NCBI GenBank assembly: GCA_964465385.1
Contig: CAYXIM010000055.1
Location: forward strand, 1-12,932
Length of the DNA: 12,932 nt
Reading direction: 5' to 3'
Source: JAAYBY01 sp964465385
GTDB taxonomy: Bacteria; Bacillota; Clostridia; Saccharofermentanales; UBA5734
The notes below the pieces were generated by a model, which ran no database searches, was not told the origin of the DNA, and was given only the letters and a program-made list of their open reading frames with translations. Below, piece after piece: positions 6,881-12,932 of the stretch. Numbering within the stretch: position 1 is the stretch's first letter; each line of letters opens with the position of its first letter. The position numbers were made by a program, and so were the translations under genes.

Positions 6881-7606
6881 ATGGCAGGTCATTCAAAATG
6901 GAGCAACATTAAAAGAAGAAAAAGTGCGGTGGACGCCCAGCGCGGAGCCGTTTTCACCAAACTGGGGCGTGAAATCCAGGTTGCCGTTAAAAGTGGCGGG
7001 ACTGACCCGGACATGAACGCACGCTTGAAAGATGCTATTGCAAAGGCCAAGGCAGCCAACATGCCCAATGACAACATTCAAAGAAGCATCCAGCGGGCGG
7101 CGGGCTCCCAGGACGGCGACCTGATAGAGGAGATCCTCTATGAAGGCTACGGGCCAGGCGGGGTGGCTGTGATGGTCCGAACCGTGACCGATAACCGCAA
7201 CCGGACAGCTGGAGACATCCGGCATCTCTTCGATAAATTCGGGGGCAACCTGGGAACCAGCGGCTGTGTCAGCTTTCTCTTTCAGGAAAAAGGGGTATTG
7301 ATTGTTGACAAAGAAGTCCAGCCCGATGAGGAGGAGCTGATGTTGCATGCGCTGGAAGCCGGGGCGGAAGATTTCACCACAGAAGACGATGTCTATGAAA
7401 TCACCACTGAACCAGGCGATTATGCCACAGTTCGTGATGCCCTGGAAGCAGCAGGCTACGGTTTTCTGGATACATCGCTGGGTCCGGTGCCAACCACCTG
7501 GTCAGAACTGACCGAAGCTGAGCAGCTTCAAAATATCGAAAAACTCATTGATCGGCTGGAAGAGCACGATGACGTTCAGGAAGTTTATCACAACTGGTCC
7601 TCCTGA
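6881..7606 (+). CDS. yebC: YebC/PmpR/TACO1-family protein
   Basis: Cytoplasmic YebC family protein. Members have been described as transcriptional regulators and, more recently, as ribosome-associated factors easing translation through proline-rich stretches. 241 residues, the usual length. It starts MAGHSKWSNIKRRK and shows DAQRGAVFTKLGREI, NMPNDNIQRSI, LYEGYGPGGVAVMV, DNRNRTAGDIRHLFDKFGG and GCVSFLF, all diagnostic. The ATG at 6881 is chosen over the in-frame GTG 6869 and ATG 6872 because AAAGGTGAT, an excellent Shine-Dalgarno, ends 7 nt before it. It is 56 bp after yigZ on the same strand. Whether this copy acts on DNA or ribosomes cannot be told from sequence alone. Confidence 0.95.
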   Translation: MAGHSKWSNIKRRKSAVDAQRGAVFTKLGREIQVAVKSGGTDPDMNARLKDAIAKAKAANMPNDNIQRSIQRAAGSQDGDLIEEILYEGYGPGGVAVMVRTVTDNRNRTAGDIRHLFDKFGGNLGTSGCVSFLFQEKGVLIVDKEVQPDEEELMLHALEAGAEDFTTEDDVYEITTEPGDYATVRDALEAAGYGFLDTSLGPVPTTWSELTEAEQLQNIEKLIDRLEEHDDVQEVYHNWSS

Positions 7607-8666
7607 CGCAGTTAAGGATGTGAGGCATACGTCAGGCCTGTTTGGTAAAAAACGAAAGAAGGCGAAAAAACGCACCCTTCCGCTGGCACCCGTGGCGCAA
7701 AAAGAGCAGGAGGCTGAGGCAACTGACCAGAACGGCCCCCTCTTGCGCCGTTTGGCTGACGCCGTTGGCCGGACCATCGTGCCCGAAAAACAGGCCGAGG
7801 ACCTGCGTGGCCCTTTGCAGGATATCGCAGTGATCGCCTTTGTCGGCTCCAGTGGGACAGGGAAAAGCACCCGTGCCATCCGCATTGCCCGCCAGTACCA
7901 AATCGAATACATCATCGACGACGGCCTTTTGATTCATGGCAGCCGGATTGTGGCTGGAACGTCTGCAAAACGGGCTCCGTCCCGGATGGAATCTGTTCGG
8001 CAGGCGCTTTTTGCTGACGAGACCCGTGCAGCCATCATCCGGCGGGCACTGGTCACCCACCGCCCGTCAACCTTGATGATCCTGGGCACATCAGATGCCA
8101 TGTTGAGCCGGATCTGTGAAAACCTCTGGCTCAACCCGCCGTCTATGTTGATCCGCATCGAGGATGTCAGCACCGAGGAAGAAATGCGACTGGCCCGTGA
8201 AATCCGCCTGTCGCAAGGCAAGCACACCATCCCGGTGCCCAGCGTGGAAATCAAGCATGAATTTTCGGGCACCTTCGTTGACCCCTTGTTGCGGCGCAGG
8301 AAGCGGCGGGAGAAAACCCTGGTGGCCACGGAGGCGGAACGAACGGTGGTCCGGCCCACTTTTTCAGCCCTGGGGCGCTATTCCATGTCCGATGAAGCCA
8401 TGCGCATGATGGTTGAACACATCTTAGAAGGGATTCCGGGTGTGGTGGGTCTGATTGACTTTGCCGTTCACAATGAGGTCTATGGCGTGGTGCTTGATTT
8501 GAACCTGGTCTTGCGCTACGGCTACAACGCCCCTCAGGTCTTGTCAACGGCCCAGGAGCAGATCGCCCAGCAGGTGGAAACCTATACCGCCATCAATGTC
8601 ATGGCGGTTAATGTCAGGGCCGGCCGCGTGGTCCACACGCCACAAGTCGGTCAAAGAACATCTTAA
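7569..8666 (+). CDS. P-loop NTPase fused to a C-terminal Asp23/Gls24-like domain
   Basis: I recognise two parts but no established function. After a basic N-terminus (KKRKKAKKR), a Walker A motif GSSGTGKST lies at about residues 93-101 in a strand-loop-helix context (VIAFVG then RAIRIARQ). IDDGLLIHG follows about 22 residues later, resembling a kinase-like acidic pair. RPSTLMILGTSDAMLSRI is a possible Walker B-like strand. From about residue 270 to the end, the segment MSDEAMRMMVEHILEGIPGV...YGVVLDLNLVLRYGYNAPQVL...VETYTAINVMAVNV matches the Asp23 (alkaline shock) fold. The start is uncertain. ATG 7569 overlaps yebC by 38 bp with a weak ribosome site; GTG 7620 has AAGGA placed too close; TTG 7548 is possible. 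Length is 365 residues from 7569. No membrane segments are seen. Confidence 0.8.
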   Translation: MTFRKFITTGPPDAVKDVRHTSGLFGKKRKKAKKRTLPLAPVAQKEQEAEATDQNGPLLRRLADAVGRTIVPEKQAEDLRGPLQDIAVIAFVGSSGTGKSTRAIRIARQYQIEYIIDDGLLIHGSRIVAGTSAKRAPSRMESVRQALFADETRAAIIRRALVTHRPSTLMILGTSDAMLSRICENLWLNPPSMLIRIEDVSTEEEMRLAREIRLSQGKHTIPVPSVEIKHEFSGTFVDPLLRRRKRREKTLVATEAERTVVRPTFSALGRYSMSDEAMRMMVEHILEGIPGVVGLIDFAVHNEVYGVVLDLNLVLRYGYNAPQVLSTAQEQIAQQVETYTAINVMAVNVRAGRVVHTPQVGQRTS

Positions 8667-8687
8667 GCAAAGAGACAGGAGACGCTT

Positions 8688-9440
8688 GTGAAGGAAAAAA
8701 TCTATACCATTCCCGTCAATGACGCCTTTTCCCGGACAGGGAGCTGCCCGATCTGCACCTTGACGAACAGCCTGAATGGACAGCTGATTGATTATTATCT
8801 GGGGCCGTCTCTGATGGAATCCGATGTCCGGCAAACGACCAACCAGAAAGGCTTCTGTGGCAGGCACCTGGAAGCGCTGTACCAGAGCAAGCAAAACAGC
8901 CTGGGGCTGGGCCTCATGTTGCACACCCATTTAAAAAAACTGCAGACGGATTTGCAGCGAGAGTGGAAAGCCTGCATGGCCGGGCCCAAAGGCGGTTTAT
9001 TTCCCAGCCGGCAAAAAGACGTGCGGGAACGTTTCAAAGAGGCGGCCGACCGCCTCGGCAAGCAAGTCGACGCCTGTGTGATTTGTGATCGGATCGACCA
9101 GACCCTGGCCCGCTATCAGGAGGTCATTTTTCACGAATATTTTGCCAACCCCCTCTTTCAGGAGCGTTTTAAGCAAACCGACACCTTCTGCCTGCCACAC
9201 GTGGCCTGGTTGTTAGAAGGCGCAGCCCGCCAGCTGAACCAGAAGCGTGCGGCTGAACTGGTGCCGCCCTTGCTGGACACACAGCTGGTAAGCCTGGAAA
9301 AATTGACCGGCGATGTGGGCTGGTTCACTGAGAAATTTGATTACAGAAACCATGACAAAGACTGGAAAGACAGCAAGGATGCGCTGCCAAGAAGCATCCG
9401 AAGGCTTACCGGAAGCACCGCTGACGAACAAGACGCTTAG
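8688..9440 (+). CDS. DUF6062 family protein with two CxxC...CxxH units
   Basis: 250-residue soluble protein that I assign to DUF6062, a Firmicute family without a known function. Two matched units are visible: C20-P-I-C23 ... F-C57-G-R-H60 and C130-V-I-C133 ... F-C168-L-P-H171. The spacing between the second Cys and the CxxH is 34 and 35 residues. This pattern suggests two metal sites (zinc most likely, or iron) made by an internal duplication. Each CxxC is followed by a helical region containing Tyr/Phe-rich segments (LIDYYLGP; EVIFHEYFANPLF). The C-terminus is charged (DYRNHDKDWKDSKD). The GTG start has AGGAG 7 nt upstream. It lies 21 bp after the NTPase-Asp23 gene and 13 bp before the DsrE-like gene. 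Confidence 0.8.
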   Translation: MKEKIYTIPVNDAFSRTGSCPICTLTNSLNGQLIDYYLGPSLMESDVRQTTNQKGFCGRHLEALYQSKQNSLGLGLMLHTHLKKLQTDLQREWKACMAGPKGGLFPSRQKDVRERFKEAADRLGKQVDACVICDRIDQTLARYQEVIFHEYFANPLFQERFKQTDTFCLPHVAWLLEGAARQLNQKRAAELVPPLLDTQLVSLEKLTGDVGWFTEKFDYRNHDKDWKDSKDALPRSIRRLTGSTADEQDA

Positions 9441-9453
9441 CCGGAGGTGGTAC

Positions 9454-9882
9454 GTGGCTGTCACAAAAAAACCGTTAAAAATCGACCTGAATCACCTGCT
9501 CTTACCCCAGCCGCTTGATGTGTGGGCCGAGCAGGACCCCAGCGCATTTCTGGTTGTTATGCGATCTGACCGCCTGGGTGGCTCTGGCTGTCCGCCGACA
9601 CTGGGTCATCGCCTGATGGAGGAGTGTCTCAAGACCCTGGCGGAGGCCCCGCAACCGCCGCAAGGCCTGGTGCTCTATGCAGGTGCGGCTAAGCTGCTGG
9701 CTGTGAACAACCAGCACGCGGCCCTGATCCAACAGCTCAAACAGGCTGGCTGTGATCTCTTGTGCTGCCGCACCAGCTTTGAGACCTTGTGTGCTGGCCA
9801 GCAGCCGGCCGCCGGAGACCTGACCGATTGGATCGACTTGACCACCACCCTCAAACGGGCCCGCAAAATTCTCTGGCTCTAG
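9454..9882 (+). CDS. DsrE/YedF-like protein (C-terminal domain only)
   Basis: 142-residue protein resembling the DsrE-like C-terminal domain of YedF, a sulfurtransferase-like protein linked to selenium metabolism. Similar features are MRSDRLGGSGCPPTLGHRLMEECLKTL, a small hydrophobic strand GLVLYAGAAKLLA, AGCDLLCC (where YedF has a CxxC-like cysteine loop), and the closing DLTTTLKRARKILWL. The N-terminal TusA-like domain of full YedF is missing, and I see no selD/selA nearby. The frame runs open upstream into the previous gene, but GTG 9454 is preceded by GGAGG at 6-7 nt. The cysteine pair C-C-R-T could be the active site. Role unknown; thiol or persulfide handling is an inference from the fold. 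Confidence 0.65.
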   Translation: MAVTKKPLKIDLNHLLLPQPLDVWAEQDPSAFLVVMRSDRLGGSGCPPTLGHRLMEECLKTLAEAPQPPQGLVLYAGAAKLLAVNNQHAALIQQLKQAGCDLLCCRTSFETLCAGQQPAAGDLTDWIDLTTTLKRARKILWL

Positions 9883-9897
9883 AAAGGAAACAGACCC

Positions 9898-10434
9898 ATG
9901 AATATTTGGCATGATATCGCTGAGACCAGAATCCAACCCGACCGCTTCATGGCCGTCATTGAAATCCCCAAAGGCGGCAAGCAGAAATATGAGATCGACA
10001 AGGCAACCGGCATGCTCCGCCTTGACCGCATCCTCTATACGTCCATGCACTACCCGGCCAATTACGGCTTTATCCCTCGCACGCTGGCCGACGATGGAGA
10101 CCCGTTGGACGTGCTGGTGCTCTGTTCAGAGCAGATTCAACCCATGTGCCTGGTGGAATGCTACCCCATAGGTGTCTTTTCCATGACTGATGACGAAGAA
10201 CTGGATGAGAAGATCATTGCCATTCCTTTCGAGGACCCGCAGATGAACCAATGGAAGGATATTTTTGACCTGCCCAAACACCTGTACTCAGAGATTATCC
10301 ATTTCTTCTCGGTCTACAAATCCCTGGAGCACAAAGAAACAAGCCTGCAGGAAGTAGAGGGCCGCAAGCAGGCTTTCAAGGTCCTCAACAAGTGTCTGAA
10401 ACAGTATAAAACGCAGTTTCGGCTTCTGGAATGA
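9898..10434 (+). CDS. ppa: Inorganic pyrophosphatase, family I
   Basis: Soluble Mg-dependent enzyme that hydrolyses pyrophosphate to two phosphates and pulls biosynthetic reactions such as tRNA charging forward. 178 residues, normal for bacterial family I. The signature D-G-D-P-L-D-V is at about residues 66-72, within ADDGDPLDVLVL. Other conserved parts are FMAVIEIPKGGKQKYE near the N-terminus (active-site Glu/Lys), YPANYGFIPRT, and KIIAIPFEDP near residue 100. GAAAGGAA lies about 8 nt before the ATG. It follows the DsrE-like gene by 15 bp and closes the plus-strand cluster, facing the convergent DUF438 gene. Confidence 0.95.
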   Translation: MNIWHDIAETRIQPDRFMAVIEIPKGGKQKYEIDKATGMLRLDRILYTSMHYPANYGFIPRTLADDGDPLDVLVLCSEQIQPMCLVECYPIGVFSMTDDEELDEKIIAIPFEDPQMNQWKDIFDLPKHLYSEIIHFFSVYKSLEHKETSLQEVEGRKQAFKVLNKCLKQYKTQFRLLE

Positions 10435-10456
10435 AGCCGACGGACACCCCGGCTTT
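10421..10456. terminator. Weak hairpins between convergent ppa and the DUF438 gene
   Basis: Two alternative 6-bp stems overlap here: GGCTTC (10421-10426) with GAAGCC (10433-10438), and AAGCCG (10434-10439) with CGGCTT (10450-10455). Only 20 bp separate the two stop codons. T-runs are short on both strands, so this would be a poor bidirectional terminator. Confidence 0.3.
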
Positions 10457-11693
10457 AAGCCTGATCGTCCAGGAGACGCTTTTCTCCGGAGATCTTCTGC
10501 AGCGGGGCAATGTTCTGGGTGACTTCCACGGTACCCAGGTAGGTGCCATGCTCGTCTCGAACAGCAAAATAGCGGATCAGGGCATACGCGTCCTGGAGGT
10601 GCAGCCAAAAATCGGCTTGATCCCGTTTACCGGCCTTGAAATCATCCAAAATGGTCTCGACAGCTGACACGCTGTCAGGTGGATGGCACAAGGAAACCTG
10701 GCGACCGATGATAGCTTTGGTCCGGGCAAACAGGCGCTCTTTGCCTTGTGAAAAATAGCGCACCGTGTCGCTGGCATCCACATAGGTGATGTCAAAGGGC
10801 AAGGCGTTGAGCAGGTGGGCCAGTTCGTCCTGCCTCAGGGAGCCACTTGGAAGCTGGATCCGATCTGCAGGAGCCTGCTCTTGAGGAGCGGACGTTGCTT
10901 CCTGGCCTTGGCCGGTTTCGTGAGGCCAGGCCACGAGGTCACTTTTTTCAAGCAGGGTAAAGCCAATCTCGTCACTTTCAGCGGCCATGGAAGCCCAGTC
11001 CGCGGGGTGAAGCTTTTCATAAGCCAGGGGAAAGAGGATGTTCTCTTCCTTGAAAATCATTTCCCGGATTTGTTCCATGGCTTCCTTGAGTTTGGGCGCC
11101 AGAGCAGGATCAGCCGCCTCGCCTGTGTGGCCATCTGCCACAGCTTGCCTCAACAGTTTGATGTGGGTTCGGATCTCATCATCGACAGCCCACATGACTT
11201 TGGGCGGAGCGGTTACCCCGTAACGCTCCAGGTAAGGAAAGAGCAGGTTTTCTTTACGGCTGTAGTGCTTATCCACTTCCCAGAGCTTGTCCAGGGCCTC
11301 AGCAAGCTCGACAGCGCGTGGTGGCTGGCCGGCCTCCATTGCCTGACGGGCTCGTTCAAGCTGGCCGTCCATTAACGCCTCCAGACGTTTATTCTCCAGA
11401 TGGAAGATCTGGACCGGGTGGCCAGGGATGTCGGCAGGTGATTGATGGATCTGCTCAATGGAACCTTTGAAAACGGCGGCATGGACATCACACAGCCGTT
11501 GTATTTCAGAAATGGGCAGGCCGTCTGCAACCAATTCCTGTTCAATTTGCGAAATCTCACTGGCAGAAACCTGTGAGAAGTGTTTGGCAAAGGCCTGCTG
11601 AACCTGCTCAGTAGCCACACCGTCGTGTAGCTGACGGATCAGCGATTTGAGGATTTCACGCCGCTGGCGGGCGTCATCGTTTGCATAAATCAT
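10455..11693 (-). CDS. DUF438-hemerythrin-PAS protein
   Basis: 412-residue cytoplasmic sensor-like protein. Residues ~15-85 match DUF438 (LIRQLHDGVATEQVQQAF ... RLCDVHAAVFKG). Residues ~90-230 form a hemerythrin-like four-helix domain with candidate di-iron ligands H92, H98, H143, E148, H177 and E217 (GHPVQIFHLE, DKHYSRKENLLFPYLE, EIRTHIKLL, IFKEENILFPLAYEKL). A linker rich in Gln/Ala/Pro (~255-285) leads to a PAS domain (~288-400; FDITYVDASDTVRYFSQG, GRQVSLCHPPDSV). Hemerythrin domains bind O2 or NO; this combination is seen in anaerobes next to redox regulators. The ATG at 11693 has AGGAGG 6 nt upstream; the open frame to 11771 is not used. It lies 70 bp downstream of the Crp/Fnr gene on the same strand. 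Confidence 0.92.
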   Translation of the reverse strand: MIYANDDARQRREILKSLIRQLHDGVATEQVQQAFAKHFSQVSASEISQIEQELVADGLPISEIQRLCDVHAAVFKGSIEQIHQSPADIPGHPVQIFHLENKRLEALMDGQLERARQAMEAGQPPRAVELAEALDKLWEVDKHYSRKENLLFPYLERYGVTAPPKVMWAVDDEIRTHIKLLRQAVADGHTGEAADPALAPKLKEAMEQIREMIFKEENILFPLAYEKLHPADWASMAAESDEIGFTLLEKSDLVAWPHETGQGQEATSAPQEQAPADRIQLPSGSLRQDELAHLLNALPFDITYVDASDTVRYFSQGKERLFARTKAIIGRQVSLCHPPDSVSAVETILDDFKAGKRDQADFWLHLQDAYALIRYFAVRDEHGTYLGTVEVTQNIAPLQKISGEKRLLDDQA

Positions 11694-11721
11694 GATGGGC
11701 CTCCTTTTTGCTGATGGTGGG

Positions 11722-11765
11722 TTTGATTGTAGCGTGAGCCGGGAAAGAAAGCTGTAACCTGTGTC
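11722..11765 (-). promoter_or_regulatory. Promoter elements between the Crp/Fnr gene and the DUF438 gene
   Basis: On the minus strand a perfect TTGACA overlaps the regulator's stop codon, but no -10 lies 17 bp after it. A TACAAT hexamer occurs about 33 bp further on, without a -35 at proper distance. That layout would suit an activator-dependent start, but no clear TTGAT-N4-ATCAA box is present, so read-through from the regulator gene is equally likely. Confidence 0.25.
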
Positions 11766-12477
11766 AAGCACCGGACAAGCTGTTGCGAAAACGCGCCGGA
11801 TCGGGCAGCAAAAGGCTTTTGTTGCCTATGATTTGCACCAGGCCCTCTGATTCCAGTTGTTTGAGTTTCCGCGAAACGGTTTCCCGGGCGATACCCAGGT
11901 AATTGGCCATGCCTTCACGGCTGAGTGGCAACTGGATCAGGCAGGCATCCCCTTGCGGCTGGCCGTACTGATCTGCCAGTTCCAGCAAAAAGGAATGGAT
12001 GCGCAAATCGATGTCCTGAAGGCTGACCAGGTTTTCCAGACTGGCCAGGCGGCGGTTGAGGGCAGCCAGGATATCCAGGGCCAGTTGTGGGTGGGCCTTG
12101 ATCAGGTCCTGAAAAGCCGTGCGGTAGAGACGGCAGGTTTTGACAGGGGTCAGGGCTTCAACCCGGTACTGGGTTAACGTGTCACTGAAAAGAGATTGCT
12201 CGCCGAAAAAATCCCCTTCTGAAAACAAATACAGGATCTGTTCTTTGCCATCTGCTGTGTAGCGACAGGCTTTGGCCTGCCCAGCGTTGACAATGATGAT
12301 GCTGTCGGCTTGGACCCCAGCTTGTAGCAAGACAGCGCCTTTGGGGTATTCGCGGCGCACCAGCTTGCCGGCCAGTTGTTCCAGATCTCGCTCGGGCAGT
12401 TTTGCGAACAGCGGCACGCGTTTCATGCACAGTTTTTCCAGACATAAGGCGTCATCACGGGCACAGGACAAAGGCAC
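11764..12477 (-). CDS. Crp/Fnr-family transcriptional regulator with N-terminal cysteine cluster
   Basis: Effector domain plus DNA-binding domain, 237 residues from the GTG at 12477. A cysteine-rich N-terminus (C5, C12, C17, just before MKRVPLFAKL) precedes the cyclic-nucleotide-binding-like beta barrel (GAVLLQAG ... GKEQILYLFSEGDFFGEQSLF). A long dimer helix follows, then a winged helix-turn-helix (LSREGMANYLGIARETVSRKLKQLESEG). The recognition helix reads E-T-V-S-R, the Fnr-type pattern, which predicts TTGAT-like half-sites. Other Cys lie at about 71 and 115. The cysteines could hold an iron-sulfur cluster or form a thiol switch. ATG 12483 is also in frame, but GAGGTG abuts it while lying 6 nt before GTG 12477. 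It is upstream of the DUF438-hemerythrin gene and probably controls it. Confidence 0.9.
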   Translation of the reverse strand: MPLSCARDDALCLEKLCMKRVPLFAKLPERDLEQLAGKLVRREYPKGAVLLQAGVQADSIIIVNAGQAKACRYTADGKEQILYLFSEGDFFGEQSLFSDTLTQYRVEALTPVKTCRLYRTAFQDLIKAHPQLALDILAALNRRLASLENLVSLQDIDLRIHSFLLELADQYGQPQGDACLIQLPLSREGMANYLGIARETVSRKLKQLESEGLVQIIGNKSLLLPDPARFRNSLSGA

Positions 12478-12488
12478 ACACATCACCT

Positions 12489-12520
12489 CAGCCGTATTAT
12501 AGCCCAAACTCCCGGGAATT
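12489..12520 (-). promoter_or_regulatory. Crp/Fnr gene -10 box and overlapping palindrome
   Basis: A consensus TATAAT (12501-12496, minus strand) places a start near 12489, so the mRNA leader would be only about 12 nt and begin just before its Shine-Dalgarno. No TTGACA-like box lies 17 bp upstream. An imperfect palindrome AACTCCCGGGAATT (12507-12520; 6 of 7 arm positions match) occupies the spacer, centred near -24. It could be an operator or part of the neighbouring insertion-sequence end. Confidence 0.4.
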
Positions 12521-12533
12521 TTATAGTCTACAA

Positions 12534-12932
12534 CTAAAAATGTAAAATATCCTGTATGAACTGTTCTGGCTCGATGGCAAAAGCGGTCAAGATATCTTTT
12601 TGTTTTTTGGTCAAAGGTTGAAGTAAGCTGCAGCCTGTTTCATAGTTCACTCTTTTAATGGTGGACAGCTGTTTTAAAATGCGACCAATCGATTTTTCAT
12701 TGCAGCCTTTGCCGTGCCTGGCCAAGTCCGACCACAATATCAAACTCAAAAAGGCAACGAATGTCTTTCCTTCAGTAGTTCTGTCACTCTGGGTCAGGAA
12801 GCGATTATTGTCGATATTATTTTTTAAATCCTGAAAGGCCTTCTCCACCATGTCACGCTGACCATAAATAGCCAAAGCTTCCTGGGCAGTCAGATCTGCT
12901 GTATTACTGAGCAAGCAGAACATACCGGCAAG
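12534..12932 (-). CDS. IS4-superfamily (IS1634-like) transposase, C-terminal part, 5' end beyond the window
   Basis: The last 132 residues of a DDE transposase; the frame remains open to the right edge (LAGMFCLLSN...), so this is a partial gene and not shown to be broken. It contains the IS4-family signature Y-x2-R-x3-E-x6-K exactly: Y-G-Q-R-D-M-V-E-K-A-F-Q-D-L-K, starting at about 12866, with the catalytic Glu. EGKTFVAFLSLILWSDL follows, as in IS1634-like C-terminal regions. The DNA is clearly more AT-rich than its neighbours, which suggests recent arrival. It reads toward the Crp/Fnr gene 57 bp away. Confidence 0.85.
   Translation of the reverse strand, partial: LAGMFCLLSNTADLTAQEALAIYGQRDMVEKAFQDLKNNIDNNRFLTQSDRTTEGKTFVAFLSLILWSDLARHGKGCNEKSIGRILKQLSTIKRVNYETGCSLLQPLTKKQKDILTAFAIEPEQFIQDILHF

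Larger units (their letters stand above)
12484..12932 (-). mobile_element. Insertion sequence (IS1634-like), one end only
   Basis: Inferred from the transposase fragment and the compositional step between about 12484 and 12534. The element's terminal inverted repeat and target duplication cannot be fixed from this window because the other end is missing. The boundary given is therefore approximate and may include the regulator's promoter. Confidence 0.5.

Noticed and set aside
6850..6912. 20-residue frame overlapping the yebC start
   Set aside because: It has an upstream AAGGTG, but the spacing is short and the region is fully explained as the yebC ribosome-binding area; kept only as a remark.
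11725..11764. Fnr-type box (TTGAT-N4-ATCAA) before the DUF438 gene
   Set aside because: Only single TTGA/TTGAT half-sites are present; no acceptable second half at the right spacing.

Overview
The window reads as chromosomal DNA of an anaerobic, moderately GC-rich Firmicute (Clostridia-like). The reasons are the Rnf operon in C-D-G-E order, strong Shine-Dalgarno sites before nearly every gene with frequent GTG starts, an Asp23-type domain, a DUF6062 protein, a YedF-like DsrE protein and a DUF438/hemerythrin protein. I cannot name the genus from the sequence.

Left part (1-4530, minus strand): rnfC, rnfD, rnfG and a right-edge-complete but 3'-cut rnfE are tightly or translationally coupled. 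rnfA and rnfB would be expected beyond the left edge. The operon has its own candidate extended -10 promoter. It is separated by a clear intrinsic terminator from an upstream thioredoxin-reductase-like flavoprotein gene. Rnf couples electron flow between reduced ferredoxin and NAD+ to ion transport. The neighbouring flavoprotein keeps its CxxC and FAD motifs but lacks the usual NADPH 2'-phosphate motif, so a ferredoxin-linked thiol reductase is a reasonable hypothesis.

Middle part (4531-10434, plus strand): serS diverges from the flavoprotein gene across a 125-bp region with overlapping promoters and a perfect 12-bp palindrome. A 222-bp gap follows, holding a good promoter, a foldable transcript and a terminator-like hairpin. 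Then comes a same-strand cluster: a yigZ/IMPACT-family gene with no in-frame ATG/GTG/TTG at its 5' end, yebC, a P-loop NTPase fused to an Asp23-like domain, a DUF6062 protein with two matched CxxC...CxxH units, a stand-alone YedF-like DsrE domain, and a family I inorganic pyrophosphatase. Gaps are 13-56 bp or overlaps, so co-transcription is likely.

Right part (10435-12932, minus strand): a Crp/Fnr-family regulator with an N-terminal cysteine cluster lies just upstream of a DUF438-hemerythrin-PAS protein. This looks like a redox, oxygen or NO sensing pair. Immediately upstream of the regulator, about 50 bp away, is the C-terminal part of an IS4-superfamily (IS1634-like) transposase in visibly AT-richer DNA, cut by the window edge.

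There is no CRISPR array, phage or defence island here. The best candidates for something undescribed are the NTPase-Asp23 fusion, the DUF6062 double-site protein, the yigZ leader and start, and the atypical TrxR-like protein beside Rnf.
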